52,785 nt of DNA from Candidatus Thorarchaeota archaeon (GCA_016840245.1 JAEOST010000036.1:1-52785); one strand, 5' to 3'; shown: positions 1 through 9,148, counted from the first letter of the stretch. Translations and numbers: made by a program. Notes: generated by a model not told the origin, from the sequence alone.

Positions 1-226
1 GTGATTCTAGAGAGATGAAGTCAGAGCTTCCTGGTCGTCCCTGATGAGCCATCAATGTCACTTTGCTACTGGACAACTCTTTCAGCGTCGGTACTGATGC
101 AACTATCCTTGAGTCGTCAATAATCTCTTTTGTATCTGGGTCCAGTGAACAGTTTATGTCAACTCGAATCAGAACTCGCTTTCCAGCAAAATCAATATCA
201 TCTAGGGTCTTGAATGACAGCTTCAC
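1..226 (-). CDS. pgk: Phosphoglycerate kinase, N-terminal part (runs off the left edge)
   Basis: Reading leftward from a GTG at 224-226, the frame stays open to base 1 and gives about 75 residues. These carry the phosphoglycerate kinase N-terminal signature: FAGKRVLIRVDINC near residues 12-25 and HQGRPG near 64-69, the 3-phosphoglycerate-binding elements. The enzyme interconverts 1,3-bisphosphoglycerate and 3-phosphoglycerate in glycolysis/gluconeogenesis in the cytoplasm. A GGTGA Shine-Dalgarno-like stretch sits about 5 nt upstream of the GTG, and an in-frame TAA about 30 nt further upstream closes the frame. Only the start of the gene is visible, so integrity of the kinase domain cannot be judged. 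Confidence 0.85.
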   Translation of the reverse strand, partial: MKLSFKTLDDIDFAGKRVLIRVDINCSLDPDTKEIIDDSRIVASVPTLKELSSSKVTLMAHQGRPGSSDFISLES

Positions 227-312
227 TCCATCACCTGTTTTGAGCTGTGCAACTACTGGATAAAGAGGTTATTGGATAGAAAACTGGATGTTATTCGATA
301 GAAGAAGTTTGG

Positions 313-450
313 TGCCGCAGGAGGGATTTGAGCCCTCGACTTCGAGATTTCTCATCTCGAGTTTCGCTGAGACTTTGACCCCATAGTTTCAATCGGACGA
401 GTCCGACAAGATTATGAGTCTCGCGCCCTGCCAGGCTAGGCCACTGCGGC
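313..450 (-). tRNA. tRNA-Met (CAU), elongator type, with a 64-nt intron
   Basis: The ends 444-450 and 314-320 form a perfect 7-bp acceptor stem (GCCGCAG/CTGCGGC) with discriminator A at 313. T-stem is GAGGG/CCCTC. The anticodon stem CGAGA/TCTCG only forms if 349-412 is removed as an intron at the canonical 37/38 position. The junctions make a bulge-helix-bulge: central helix CTCA/TGAG, bulges TAA and AAA. The joined anticodon loop is CTCATAA, so the anticodon is CAU. The 5' G and overall shape fit elongator Met rather than the archaeal initiator. tRNA-Ile2 (CAU, modified) cannot be fully excluded by eye. Confidence 0.9.
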
Positions 451-461
451 GGGATTGTGAT

Positions 462-476
462 GGACCAAAATGGTCC
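462..476. other. Short perfect hairpin between gatE and tRNA-Met
   Basis: GGACCA / TGGTCC with an AAA loop lies between the gatE stop and the tRNA-Met 5' end, on the strand both are transcribed from. It could help end gatE transcription or separate the tRNA from a co-transcript. No long U-tract follows it. Confidence 0.3.
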
Positions 477-525
477 GTCTTCAGGGAGGCGAGGTGAATG
501 ACTAATTAAGCTTACTCTAGTACCT

Positions 526-2448
526 CTAACCTGATAGGACCCTCTTTACCTCGGCGGTCAGCAAATCTTTCACTGTCTTACCATCAGCCTTACCCCTGAG
601 TTCCTTCATTGCAACGCCCATGAGCCCACCTACCGCACGCTCGCCCTGTTCTCTGACAAAGTCAACCCTCTCCTCAACGATACCTCGGATGATCTGTTCG
701 ATGTCACTTGTATCCACCATCCCCAGCCCGGTCTCTTCTATTGCCTCTTCCACAGTTGAGTCGGGACTCTTAGCCACATATGTCAGGACCTCAGGAATCC
801 CATCAGGAGAGAGAATACCTCCACTCACTGCTTCAAAAATCCCAATAAAATGAGTGTCCTGGACTTTCTCTGTGGGTATCCCATCTCGATGAAGACTGAC
901 AAGTGTGTTCTCCAGTGTCACTGCTATCAGTGTTGGAGAGACCTCTAGAGTCTTTGCCAACTGTTCAAAGAGATCAAGATTCAATGACCGTACTATCTGG
1001 GATGAGAGCTCTTCGCTGAGACCGTACTCCTCAACAAATCGCTTCTCCTTACTCTCAAGGGTCTCTGGCATCTCCTTCTTGATACGCCTGAGACGCTTCT
1101 CTGATATCTTCACGGGACGGACATCGGTCTCGGGATACATTCGTTGAGCCCCCGGTCTCGGTCGGGCATACTTTGAGCATCCGTTGGGCAGGGGGGTTCG
1201 GGTCTCTGCAGGAACCCCTCTCACTGCTTCTTTGACACGCTCTACCACTGCCTCAAGTGCATCCAGACAGTTCTGCTCTGGGGCGGCTACTAGGATTACT
1301 GCATCCATGTCTTCCGCACCGACGAACCCTCGTAGTCGAGAAACATCGTCTTCTGTTATTCCATACTTGGGGAGTTCGTCGGTGTGAAAAATACCACCTA
1401 CATCACCCCAGAATTTAGCGTAATCTGAGAGTTCGGTACCAAATCTGCGGTCTGGCTGCAGTTCCATACCCACTAGTCCAGCAAGACCGGGTAATCTTAC
1501 TGCATATACAGCTCCGTCTGACTTCAGTGCCCGTTTAACTACCTTAGAGTCAGAATTTGAGAAAATATCTGTTACATTCAGAACCTTACACTTCTTGTCA
1601 AGCAGTTCTACGGATATATTCCGCTCCACAAGAGTATCACGAATCTCCAACAGTCGTTCCTGTCTGAGTGCTTCATACTCAACTGTTGCTGCCAGCATGT
1701 CAAGCTGTTGGAGACCTTTAATCTCCATGATTGCCCCACCCTTGATTGAAACATTGACATCTTGGCGAATAGTCCCCTGACCTCGTTTCACTCTACCTGT
1801 TGATCGAAGAAGACGACCTATTGCAAGTGCTACCTCCTCGGCTTCCTGAGGTGACCTGATGTCGGGTGCTGTGGCGATTTCAATGAGTGGGATACCAAGT
1901 CGGTCAAGTCTGTAGATCTTCATGTTGTTTTTGTCGTCATCTGCAATCTTGCGAGCAGCGTCTTCCTCCAGACCGATGGTCTGAATTCCAATTATCTTGC
2001 TACCAACTTCGATTTCTCCACCGATAGCAACCACTGCTGTGCGTTGAAATCCGGTTGTATTGCTACCATCAATGACAATCTTACGCATAGGATGAATCTC
2101 ATCTAATGGAGTAGAATTGAGGAACCTAGTCATGATAAGAGCAATATCGATTGACTCTTCACACAAATCATGTGGGGGTTCTTCATCTGCTTCAACTAGA
2201 CATGTTGAATCATTATAGAATTCGTAACAAAATCGTTTTTTCCTCTGAAATTCGAAAAGTGCTGCGGGATCAACCTCACCCATCTCACTCTTTGTTGGAC
2301 GTAATCTTCGGATGAACTGGCCGTTGGGTTCGTCATCTCGAATAGCAGTTGGACAATGACAATATAGCTTCCGTGATGTATTGAGTTGTTGGTGAAGCTC
2401 TAGACCCACCATGAGTCCTATCTCTGTGTAATGATCAGCATCTGTCAC
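526..2448 (-). CDS. gatE: Glutamyl-tRNA(Gln) amidotransferase subunit E
   Basis: This 640-residue protein is the tRNA-binding and kinase/transamidase subunit of the archaeal GatDE complex, which converts Glu-tRNA(Gln) to Gln-tRNA(Gln). The N-terminal cradle starts with the GatB/GatE signature MVGLELHQQLNTSRKLYC (residues 13-30). Metal-site cysteine/histidine motifs and the long catalytic domain follow. Residues of roughly 290-430 correspond to the AspRS-like insertion specific to GatE. The tail is the helical/YqeY-type domain that contacts the tRNA elbow. Start is GTG, one base after the gatD stop, so the two genes form a tight gatD-gatE operon. Length is typical of the family. Confidence 0.96.
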   Translation of the reverse strand: MTDADHYTEIGLMVGLELHQQLNTSRKLYCHCPTAIRDDEPNGQFIRRLRPTKSEMGEVDPAALFEFQRKKRFCYEFYNDSTCLVEADEEPPHDLCEESIDIALIMTRFLNSTPLDEIHPMRKIVIDGSNTTGFQRTAVVAIGGEIEVGSKIIGIQTIGLEEDAARKIADDDKNNMKIYRLDRLGIPLIEIATAPDIRSPQEAEEVALAIGRLLRSTGRVKRGQGTIRQDVNVSIKGGAIMEIKGLQQLDMLAATVEYEALRQERLLEIRDTLVERNISVELLDKKCKVLNVTDIFSNSDSKVVKRALKSDGAVYAVRLPGLAGLVGMELQPDRRFGTELSDYAKFWGDVGGIFHTDELPKYGITEDDVSRLRGFVGAEDMDAVILVAAPEQNCLDALEAVVERVKEAVRGVPAETRTPLPNGCSKYARPRPGAQRMYPETDVRPVKISEKRLRRIKKEMPETLESKEKRFVEEYGLSEELSSQIVRSLNLDLFEQLAKTLEVSPTLIAVTLENTLVSLHRDGIPTEKVQDTHFIGIFEAVSGGILSPDGIPEVLTYVAKSPDSTVEEAIEETGLGMVDTSDIEQIIRGIVEERVDFVREQGERAVGGLMGVAMKELRGKADGKTVKDLLTAEVKRVLSG

Positions 2449-2449
2449 T

Positions 2450-3847
2450 CTACTCTACCTCCTTCTGAGGGGTGTATTCAGCCTGCTCACTTCGCATGTC
2501 AATCTCACCAACCAATGATACTGACATCTGTTCGCGTACTTTCTTTGTATTACTTGTATTAGCCAATAACCACATCATCTTGACAAGTGCTGTTTCTGCC
2601 AACATATCCTCACAAGGAATGACTCCCATATCTAGCATCTCGACACCAGGCCGATACACATTCATATCTACCCGTCCTTGAATACACTGACTCGTCATTG
2701 CTATGACAACATCGGCATCAATTGCTCTCCTCAGTGCAGGATGAATGCGTTCTGGAGCATGACCCAAGCCAGTGCCCTCAATGACAATTCCCCTATAATT
2801 GGACTTTACAAAATGGTCGATTATATCTCCACTTATTCCAGGATATGTCTTAACCAATGCCACTTTTTCTTCGAAATTCGGTTTTATCTTGGGTTTTCGT
2901 TCTTTATCCCGGCGTAATATTGGAGAAGTAATCTCATGCATTTCATCTGCTTCAAGACGGTAGAGCGGGTATGTATTCACTGATTGAAATGCATCCCTAC
3001 GACTGGTATGTAATTTACGAACACGCGTTCCACGATGGGCATAGACAAAGCTGTCATCGGTTTCACCATGCATTACTACCATTACTTCAGCAGCATCTAC
3101 TCGACTGACCACGTTGGTAGCTCCAATCAGGTTGACTGCAGCATCTGATGATGGACGATCTGATGATCTCTGGGAACCTACCAATGCAATAGGTATTGGG
3201 GGATTTTGGATTGCAAATGACAATGCAGCTGCGGTGAATCCTAGTGTGTCGGTTCCATGTGCAATTACAATTCCATCTGCACCGCTCTTGATCTCAGCTG
3301 CAGTGCTACGAACAATCTTAGTCCAATCGGTGGGTTGTATATTCTCAGATAGAACACTCATGACAATCTTCGCTCGAATGTTCGCATGATTTTCTAGTTC
3401 TGGAACAGCATCATAAAGGTCCTGTGCAGATAATGCTGGATTAACAGCTCCTGTCCTATAATCAACTCTGCTTGCAATTGTACCACCAGTACTTAGGATA
3501 GATACAGTAGGTAGATCAGGTTGAGAAGTTGGTGGTTCTGGGTGTAAGCTCTTCTGCTTCTTTGCACCCTTGAGTTTCTCTATGCTATAATCTAAATCCA
3601 GCTTGACTCCTACATTATAGCCATTCTCAAGTTTAATCACAACATGATATGGGTCACTGCCAATTTGGCTCCGCGGCATGAGGATACCGGTAAACTCCTT
3701 TCCATCACTGATTATCTTGATTGTATCACCTACTCTGGAACCACTTGCTGACAGTTTTTCAAGAACTAAACCGTGATAACCTGAACCATCTAGACTCACT
3801 GTATCCTCACCTTTGAGTTCGAAAACATCGAAGCTGGGCATAGTCAT
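2450..3847 (-). CDS. gatD: Glutamyl-tRNA(Gln) amidotransferase subunit D
   Basis: This is the asparaginase-like subunit of GatDE, which releases ammonia from glutamine (or asparagine) for GatE. Residues 1-95 are the GatD-specific N-terminal beta domain. An L-asparaginase I fold follows, with the first catalytic Thr in GGTIAS (Thr123) and the second Thr-Asp pair in AHGTDT (Thr199, Asp200). At 465 residues it is slightly longer than most homologues because of a charged linker near 95-110. ATG start; it precedes gatE by one base. The presence of GatDE implies that glutamine tRNA is charged indirectly in this organism. Confidence 0.96.
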   Translation of the reverse strand: MTMPSFDVFELKGEDTVSLDGSGYHGLVLEKLSASGSRVGDTIKIISDGKEFTGILMPRSQIGSDPYHVVIKLENGYNVGVKLDLDYSIEKLKGAKKQKSLHPEPPTSQPDLPTVSILSTGGTIASRVDYRTGAVNPALSAQDLYDAVPELENHANIRAKIVMSVLSENIQPTDWTKIVRSTAAEIKSGADGIVIAHGTDTLGFTAAALSFAIQNPPIPIALVGSQRSSDRPSSDAAVNLIGATNVVSRVDAAEVMVVMHGETDDSFVYAHRGTRVRKLHTSRRDAFQSVNTYPLYRLEADEMHEITSPILRRDKERKPKIKPNFEEKVALVKTYPGISGDIIDHFVKSNYRGIVIEGTGLGHAPERIHPALRRAIDADVVIAMTSQCIQGRVDMNVYRPGVEMLDMGVIPCEDMLAETALVKMMWLLANTSNTKKVREQMSVSLVGEIDMRSEQAEYTPQKEVE

Positions 3848-3874
3848 AAAGCCTTTGCCACAGTGATTGTGTGC

Positions 3875-4438
3875 TTAAAGGATACCAAGTAGTACTGCAA
3901 ATCCGAATATAATGAAGATAGCACCAGCTACAATCTTCACATATTTGATAGATGTGACCCCGGCGATACGGTCTCCAGCAACAGCTCCTATTGCATTTAC
4001 TACGAGAAAACCAATAATCGCACCTACAAAGACCATGATTGGATAGATGGACTGGGCAGCCAAAGCTAAAGCTGCAATCTGACTCTTGTCGCCAAGCTCT
4101 GAAAATAGGACTAATGATACCATCCCAGTAAAGGTTGCTGGATTATCACACGACTCGACTTCTTCGGAATCTGATTTGAGAATAGTATAGATTCCAAGAC
4201 CAAGAAAGAGAATTCCAGATATGTAGACAATAAGATCAACCGGTAATGATGTTGCTAATACGACTCCTACAACTACTGCGATTGCAGTTGAGATTGCCAG
4301 TGCAATTAACGTTGCAAGCAGCACTATAGCTGGTCGTCGATATTGTGCACTGAGACATATTGTAGTGAGCATTGTTTTGTCACCAATCTCAGTGACTAGA
4401 ATGATTCCAAATGATGATAGTAGGGCTTGTAATGGCAT
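3875..4438 (-). CDS. Gdt1/UPF0016-type cation transporter
   Basis: A 187-residue integral membrane protein with about six hydrophobic helices in two repeats. Each repeat has the family signature E-x-G-D-K-[ST]: EIGDKT near residue 17 and ELGDKS near 114. Characterised members (yeast Gdt1, TMEM165, bacterial MneA) move Mn2+ or Ca2+ out of the cytoplasm, so divalent-cation export is the likely role; the substrate here is inference. It is separated by only 38 nt from tRNA-Leu upstream on the same strand and by 27 nt from gatD downstream, so it may share transcripts with them. Confidence 0.9.
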   Translation of the reverse strand: MPLQALLSSFGIILVTEIGDKTMLTTICLSAQYRRPAIVLLATLIALAISTAIAVVVGVVLATSLPVDLIVYISGILFLGLGIYTILKSDSEEVESCDNPATFTGMVSLVLFSELGDKSQIAALALAAQSIYPIMVFVGAIIGFLVVNAIGAVAGDRIAGVTSIKYVKIVAGAIFIIFGFAVLLGIL

Positions 4439-4475
4439 AATGGTAGTGTCGCCTATTATTTTGACTGAGAAATGG

Positions 4476-4593
4476 TGCGGGAGGTGGGGTTCGAACCCAC
4501 GGACCCCTACGGGAGCGGATATCTTATTCGATGACCCCGTGTCTTTGCACGATCTTAAGTCCGCCGCCTTTGACCTGGCTTGGCTACTCCCGC
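4476..4593 (-). tRNA. tRNA-Leu (UAA) with a 33-nt intron
   Basis: Acceptor stem GCGGGAG/CTCCCGC closes perfectly and the T-arm is GTGGG-TTCGAAC-CCCAC. A class II variable arm with a CCC/GGG stem is present, as expected for Leu. The anticodon stem GCGGA/TCCGC forms after removing 4521-4553 at position 37/38. The loop is CTTAAGA, anticodon UAA. The junction is a bulge-helix-bulge with central helix CTTA/TAAG. A TATA-like GTTATAAC lies about 36-43 nt upstream of the 5' end. Confidence 0.92.
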
Positions 4594-4887
4594 ATTCTTC
4601 TGTGTAAACGGTGAAGGTTACAACACCGTTATAACCTTAGAGGTAGGAATTATCTACGAGAGAGGATCTTCTGACCTATTTTCATTGGGTTGAGTGAATC
4701 CCAACTGCAAGAAATTTCTGTGTTCCACCCCTCTCCTGCCAGTGTTGCCACCTTCTGTTATCCAATGGATTCCAGAATTAGCAGGAGCATTTAGTTTCCT
4801 CGTAGGAACTCACCGCACTTTTCTCTTGCAGAGATGCTGATGTTTCAATCCATATAAGATTTGAAGTCAGCACCAATAGAATGATGG

Positions 4888-4992
4888 TGGGCCGCGCCGG
4901 ATTTGAACCAGCGACCGTCGAGACCAGAGAGAAAATCTCTCTTGAGTTCTCGGTGTAAGCGAGACATCATAGCCGGGCTAGACTAGCGGCCC
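4888..4992 (-). tRNA. tRNA-Val (UAC) with an apparent non-canonical intron in the variable region
   Basis: The acceptor stem GGGCCGC/GCGGCCC is perfect. The T-arm is GCTGG-TTCAAAT-CCGGC and the anticodon arm TCTCG-CTTACAC-CGAGA is complete without any 37/38 intron, giving anticodon UAC. About 35 nt then separate the anticodon stem from the T-stem where five are expected. Removing about 30 nt (roughly 4918-4947) restores a normal variable loop. The insert has its own stem AGAGAGA/TCTCTCT and a GAGA/TCTC helix flanked by bulges, as for archaeal splicing endonuclease. The exact splice points are uncertain. A CTTTTATTAC TATA-like element sits about 25 nt upstream. Confidence 0.85.
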
Positions 4993-5030
4993 TGTATTTG
5001 TGGTTCATGTAAATGTAATAAAAGAGTTAC

Positions 5031-5708
5031 TTACTGACGAAAGGCCACTATATGTAACTCCTTACGTGAATTATTAAGTATGAAAGCATCAACCCGAGTA
5101 AATCCCAAATCTGATATATGAGAGGTTATTTCTGAGATTTCTTCAGGTAGGCCTTTGGACTTGAAAGCTGCAACTAGTCGACCATTTTTCTTCAGAATTG
5201 GAGAGAACAGCTTGATCAGGTCTAATGTTCCGCTTGGTTCTGTTGTAATATCGATTAGTAGAATATCAAGTTCGTTAGGTGCACAGATATCGTAGGGGTT
5301 GATATGAAAGGCATCACCAATGATTAGAGATAGATTTGGATGAGTTTCAACAATTTTATGGAGAACATCAGCGAAAGTTTCGGATACCTCTATACCGATT
5401 GCGTGAGCACCTTTCTTTGCAAGATATAACAGGAAGCCACCAGCAGAACTGCCAATATCAAGGGCCAAATCTCCTCTTTTCACTAAATCTTCATGAAAAG
5501 AATCTTGGATTTCTTTTAATTTGGTATAACCAACTGGAAAATCGAGAGATTCACTTGAGATGAGTATCTCTTCTTCACCAGTCACCTGTTTTGAGGGCTT
5601 TGCTTTCTTTCCATCTACGGTAACATGGCCTGCACGGATAGCTCTCTTTGCAGCTTGTCTTGAAGAAAATTGGCCTGTTTCTGTAAGCCATATATCAAGG
5701 CGCGGCAT
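5031..5708 (-). CDS. S4-domain FtsJ/TlyA-like 2'-O-ribose methyltransferase
   Basis: The protein begins with an S4 RNA-binding domain (about residues 2-60, pattern RLDIWLTETG...R.AAKRAI.AG.V.VDGK). A Rossmann methyltransferase of the RrmJ/FtsJ type follows, with the SAM-binding motif LALDIGSSAGGFL near residue 81. DILLIDIT and AFKSKG then supply the acidic and lysine residues of the K-D-K-E set. Bacterial TlyA methylates riboses in rRNA; an rRNA or tRNA target is likely here but not shown. The ATG at 5708 is preferred over a start 84 nt upstream. It is preceded by GAGGCG and overlaps the end of the upstream gene by 14 nt, which suggests translational coupling. Confidence 0.8.
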   Translation of the reverse strand: MPRLDIWLTETGQFSSRQAAKRAIRAGHVTVDGKKAKPSKQVTGEEEILISSESLDFPVGYTKLKEIQDSFHEDLVKRGDLALDIGSSAGGFLLYLAKKGAHAIGIEVSETFADVLHKIVETHPNLSLIIGDAFHINPYDICAPNELDILLIDITTEPSGTLDLIKLFSPILKKNGRLVAAFKSKGLPEEISEITSHISDLGFTRVDAFILNNSRKELHIVAFRQ

Positions 5709-6468
5709 CTCTTTTCGCCTCAATTTCACTGGGGATGAACAAATGCATTGGGACACCACGCATTTTGGGTCCAATTGCAGCAACAATGCCACTTGCCCGG
5801 GTGCTTCGTTTGCATCTTAGCGAAAACTCAAACACACCAAGCTGTTCAATTTTGTAGATATCTTCAGCATGACCCGCTCTTTGGAGAGCTGAATCAATCA
5901 TTTCAAGAGTAGCACCAAAGACAAGTAGACGTTGATGATCATCGTTAATCCATCTATCGAGTCGTTGCAGAGTGGAATTTGATAGTTCTGCTTCAATTTT
6001 TGAATTTTTTCGATTGATTTCAGTTATTCGTACTTCGATTGGGAGGTTTTCTGCTAGAAGTAGTGCATTGGATATTGAACGTAGAGAACTTCTGTGCATT
6101 TGTAGCTGAGAACGTAGTCGGTGCAAGGGAATGAGTGCATCGACTCTCTTTGGTTTCGTGACACCAATATCTGCATAAAGGCCATATCCTACCTTTCCAA
6201 CATCAACAAGTTGTCCTGGATACAGCTGCCCTGTTTCTATTCCATCGAATGTTGGTGCCAGTCCATATTCCTTTGCTAGAACATTGGTCACAAATTCCTC
6301 ATCTTCGCCTTTAATTGTCAACGATACGCGATTATTACGTGTAATACGATAATTCGTAAATGTAACATCAAGTTCAGACGTAAGATTAGTAATTCTTGAT
6401 TTGAGTATGCCAAGGAGCTTGCTCCGATTTCGTCCATAAATCTTGAGAAGAAGTGTGAGGCTGACCAA
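5695..6468 (-). CDS. DUF2110-type conserved archaeal protein
   Basis: A 257-residue soluble protein, apparently of the uncharacterised archaeal DUF2110 family (recognised from overall pattern, not from a search). Residues 75-110 (PGQLVDVGKVGYGLYADIGV) look like the start of an S1/OB-type beta barrel, suggesting nucleic-acid contact. The C-terminal half is alpha/beta with a VFGATLEMIDSALQRAGH helix. It starts with TTG and its 3' end overlaps the S4/FtsJ methyltransferase start, so both are probably made together, consistent with an RNA-modification or translation role. Function is unknown. Confidence 0.65.
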   Translation of the reverse strand: MVSLTLLLKIYGRNRSKLLGILKSRITNLTSELDVTFTNYRITRNNRVSLTIKGEDEEFVTNVLAKEYGLAPTFDGIETGQLYPGQLVDVGKVGYGLYADIGVTKPKRVDALIPLHRLRSQLQMHRSSLRSISNALLLAENLPIEVRITEINRKNSKIEAELSNSTLQRLDRWINDDHQRLLVFGATLEMIDSALQRAGHAEDIYKIEQLGVFEFSLRCKRSTRASGIVAAIGPKMRGVPMHLFIPSEIEAKRDAAP

Positions 6469-6503
6469 TGGGATTACACCCCTAGTTGATTCATGAGAGG
6501 TAA

Positions 6504-7034
6504 CTAGGTAGTTGATGTTGTGGCTTTCAAATCTGCTCTGAGTTCTTCAACACGTTTACGCAAGAAACTGATTGCTCGTTTGTTATCTACATACTCAAGC
6601 TGCTCATTACATGTGGGACAACGAAAAGATAGGTTCATAGCTTCCTCGAATGGAACAGGCGAGGAGTCCTTGTTGACGCATACATACAAATCATTATTGC
6701 TCTCATGCTCCAGTCTTTGCTCAAGAAGGTTCAATACCATTCTCTTCTTGCGGTTAACGAGGGCTTGTGCTTTCTTTGGATCGATACGCCAATAGTAGAG
6801 GAACCATCCAGTATTTGTGTCACGAATTCTTCTATATGATGCAAGATGATTGTCGTGTAGTTTGTAGAGTATTCTACGTACGATGTTGAGTTTCAGGTCC
6901 GTCTTGGTTGCTATTTCCTCGTCGGTAGTTTCATCTGCATTTACCAAGACCGCAGCGACATCTACCCCCTCCTTTCCGGCAATCTCTTCAACGACAAGCC
7001 GAAATAGGTCATTATTGATATTGGATTGTGCCAT
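6504..7034 (-). CDS. tfe: Transcription factor E, alpha subunit (TFE), with an incomplete zinc ribbon
   Basis: Archaeal TFE helps RNA polymerase open promoters. The first 90 residues form an extended winged helix typical of TFE/TFIIE-alpha (EEIATKTDLKLNIVRRILYKL, then the wing WFLYYWRID). A zinc-ribbon region follows, FEEAMNLSFRCPTC, then a C-terminal coiled coil. The ribbon normally has two CxxC pairs. The second is present (Cys139, Cys142), but the first reads C119-V-N-K122, so one zinc ligand is replaced by lysine. Length (176) is normal. MBF1 lies directly upstream on the same strand. Confidence 0.9.
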   Translation of the reverse strand: MAQSNINNDLFRLVVEEIAGKEGVDVAAVLVNADETTDEEIATKTDLKLNIVRRILYKLHDNHLASYRRIRDTNTGWFLYYWRIDPKKAQALVNRKKRMVLNLLEQRLEHESNNDLYVCVNKDSSPVPFEEAMNLSFRCPTCNEQLEYVDNKRAISFLRKRVEELRADLKATTSTT

Positions 7035-7212
7035 TTGATGTGTTCACCTGGACCTGCGATAGCTGAATAATTAACTGAGCCTATGTCTGTTGTTGTGGTA
7101 TTTACACTCAGTATATTATCCCCTGACTTACTATATAAGACCTATGACCCGGTCTATCAAAAGAGCTTGTGATATGTCACTGGTTTCTGTTGGATAATTT
7201 AGATGGCGCCCT

Positions 7213-7791
7213 TCATTCACTTTTCTGTGACTTCTTTCGTTTGACGACTACACGGTCTCCAAGTGTTGGACCTGAGGTCCGTGCTCCTTGGCTAGTCTTA
7301 ATTGGAACAGGACCTACAGCCTCTAGAAGTGATATCTCAAGCTCCCTCTCAAGACCTCTAATTGTCTTCTTGATTGGTTTGATACGTCCACTCTCGATAG
7401 CTTGTAGTGTAGAGATACGCTCACCAACACGCTGTGCTAGTTCCTCTTGAGACATCCCTGCTTTCTGGCGGGCATTTCGAATCACTTGAGCGTAGTCCTC
7501 AATCAAGATCATGTCCTCAAGAGTTGCAGGAGACCTACGCGGGGATTTTGATGTTTTCTTGGGTGCGGTGGAAGCACGACGGGGTGCTGATGAGGATGAT
7601 GATCTGTCTGAATGAGGTTGGGTCCATGATGGTTGTGTCCTTGGAGCAGATGATGGTTTCCGGTCAGAGCCGGATGACTGTGATCCAAATTTAGCAGCGC
7701 ACTGAGGACATACTAGCATCTCAGCACCCTCGATTGTGACGTTTTTACCGTGACCTTTCATACTTCTGCCACATAATTCACAGCTAGGCAC
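7213..7791 (-). CDS. mbf1: Multiprotein bridging factor 1 (MBF1)
   Basis: The archaeal form of MBF1: an N-terminal zinc ribbon (Cys4, Cys7, Cys28, Cys31), a long Ser/Pro-rich linker (about residues 36-88) and a Cro/C1-type helix-turn-helix near 95-155 (MSQEELAQRVGERISTLQAI). Eukaryotic MBF1 bridges TBP and activators and also acts at stalled ribosomes; the archaeal role is less settled. Start is GTG. It is divergently arranged with PAN across a 154-bp shared promoter region, and TFE follows 178 nt downstream. Confidence 0.93.
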   Translation of the reverse strand: MPSCELCGRSMKGHGKNVTIEGAEMLVCPQCAAKFGSQSSGSDRKPSSAPRTQPSWTQPHSDRSSSSSAPRRASTAPKKTSKSPRRSPATLEDMILIEDYAQVIRNARQKAGMSQEELAQRVGERISTLQAIESGRIKPIKKTIRGLERELEISLLEAVGPVPIKTSQGARTSGPTLGDRVVVKRKKSQKSE

Positions 7792-7945
7792 AGGATATCC
7801 CTCTCAATGTATCAAATAATGGGAAGTTGATAAACATTACCGAGTATACATATACGGGTTTGGAGCTTTGTCATGAGTTTCCGAAAAGGTTCTCAAGACA
7901 AATCTTAAAACAATCAAACTGATTGAGCTTATTAGGTGCCATAAA

Positions 7946-9148
7946 ATGCCAGGGACTGCAGATGCCAAAAAAGAAGGTAGCGTTGAAGATTCAAGTTACT
8001 CAGAGAGCTACACTAGGCATCTGGAACGCAGACTTCGTGCACTAGAGAGTGAGAAACAGATACTGCATGCTGAACGCACCCGGTTGGAGAAAGAAACTCA
8101 GACCCTCAGGACAGAACTTGAGAAATTACGTCAATCTCCACTGATTACTGCTACAATCATTGAGGTTTTAGAGGATGGTAGGGCTGTAGTGAAAAGCTCT
8201 ACTGGTCCAAATTTTGTTGTTCATGTGGCATCTTCTATACCCAGAGATAGAATGCAACCGGGTATGCGAGTTGCACTGAACCAACGGTCATTTGCAGTAA
8301 CTCAGGAACTTCCGCCATCTCGTGACCCAATGATTAGGGCGATGGAAATTGAAGAGGCCCCAGATGTTTCTTACATCGATATTGGCGGTCTCCAAGATCA
8401 ACTCCGTGAGATTAAGGAAACTGTTGAACTACCCCTCTTGAAACCTGATTTATTCAGGCAAGTTGGTATTGAACCACCTAAGGGAGTTCTTCTTACTGGA
8501 CCACCTGGTACGGGCAAGACACTTTGTGCCCGAGCAGTAGCACATGAAACCAATGCAACATTTATTCGTGTAATCGGCTCCGAATTAGTTCAGAAGTTTA
8601 TAGGAGAGGGAGCACGACTAGTAAGAGAAATTTTCATGTTGGCAAAAGAGAAGGCCCCAGCTATTGTCTTCGTTGACGAACTTGACGCAGTGGGCTCACA
8701 TCGTCTTGATATTGCTACTTCAGGTGATCGAGAAGTACAGCGAACCCTGATGCAGTTACTGAGTGAACTTGATGGCTTTGAGAATAGAGGACAGGTAGCA
8801 GTATTGGGCGCCACAAATCGACCAGACATTCTCGATCCAGCCCTCCTAAGACCTGGAAGATTCGACCGGATTATTCAATTTCCATTACCTGATGAGAGCA
8901 GCAGAGTTGAAATCTTCAAGATTCACACACGGGGGATGAATGTGGAATCGAGCGTAGATTTTGAGAACCTTGTTATTCAAGCTAAGAATCAGACTGGTGC
9001 AGATATCAAATCAATCTGTACAGAAGCAGGAATGTTTGCAATACGTGATGATAGAACTTGTGTCACACAAGATGATTTTAGAAGGGCAATTGAAAAGGTT
9101 CAGAGTCGTGGACGTAATGACACAGTTCCCAGTGGTATCTATTGCTAG
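7946..9148 (+). CDS. pan: Proteasome-activating nucleotidase (PAN)
   Basis: A 400-residue AAA+ unfoldase that docks on the 20S proteasome. Residues 20-63 form the N-terminal coiled coil and 64-120 the OB domain. The AAA domain has Walker A GPPGTGKT (185-192), Walker B VFVDELD (241-247) and the second region of homology ending RPGRFDR. The last three residues, I-Y-C, fit the hydrophobic-Tyr-X motif that opens the proteasome gate, so the C-terminus is functionally complete. Length is typical. Proteasome subunits are not in the window. taw2 follows 22 nt downstream and may be co-transcribed. Confidence 0.96.
   Translation: MPGTADAKKEGSVEDSSYSESYTRHLERRLRALESEKQILHAERTRLEKETQTLRTELEKLRQSPLITATIIEVLEDGRAVVKSSTGPNFVVHVASSIPRDRMQPGMRVALNQRSFAVTQELPPSRDPMIRAMEIEEAPDVSYIDIGGLQDQLREIKETVELPLLKPDLFRQVGIEPPKGVLLTGPPGTGKTLCARAVAHETNATFIRVIGSELVQKFIGEGARLVREIFMLAKEKAPAIVFVDELDAVGSHRLDIATSGDREVQRTLMQLLSELDGFENRGQVAVLGATNRPDILDPALLRPGRFDRIIQFPLPDESSRVEIFKIHTRGMNVESSVDFENLVIQAKNQTGADIKSICTEAGMFAIRDDRTCVTQDDFRRAIEKVQSRGRNDTVPSGIYC

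Noticed and set aside
63..263. 66-residue plus-strand frame at the left edge
   Set aside because: Antisense to the clear phosphoglycerate kinase N-terminus; no family resemblance.
2546..2566. TTGTATTAC-like strings inside gatD, hypF, iorA and iorB
   Set aside because: They encode Asn-Thr pairs in conserved coding sequence and are mostly imperfect; not counted as operators, although some could still bind protein.
4607..4630. AACGGTG/CACCGTT inverted repeat upstream of tRNA-Leu as an operator
   Set aside because: Single occurrence overlapping a likely tRNA promoter; no second copy seen.
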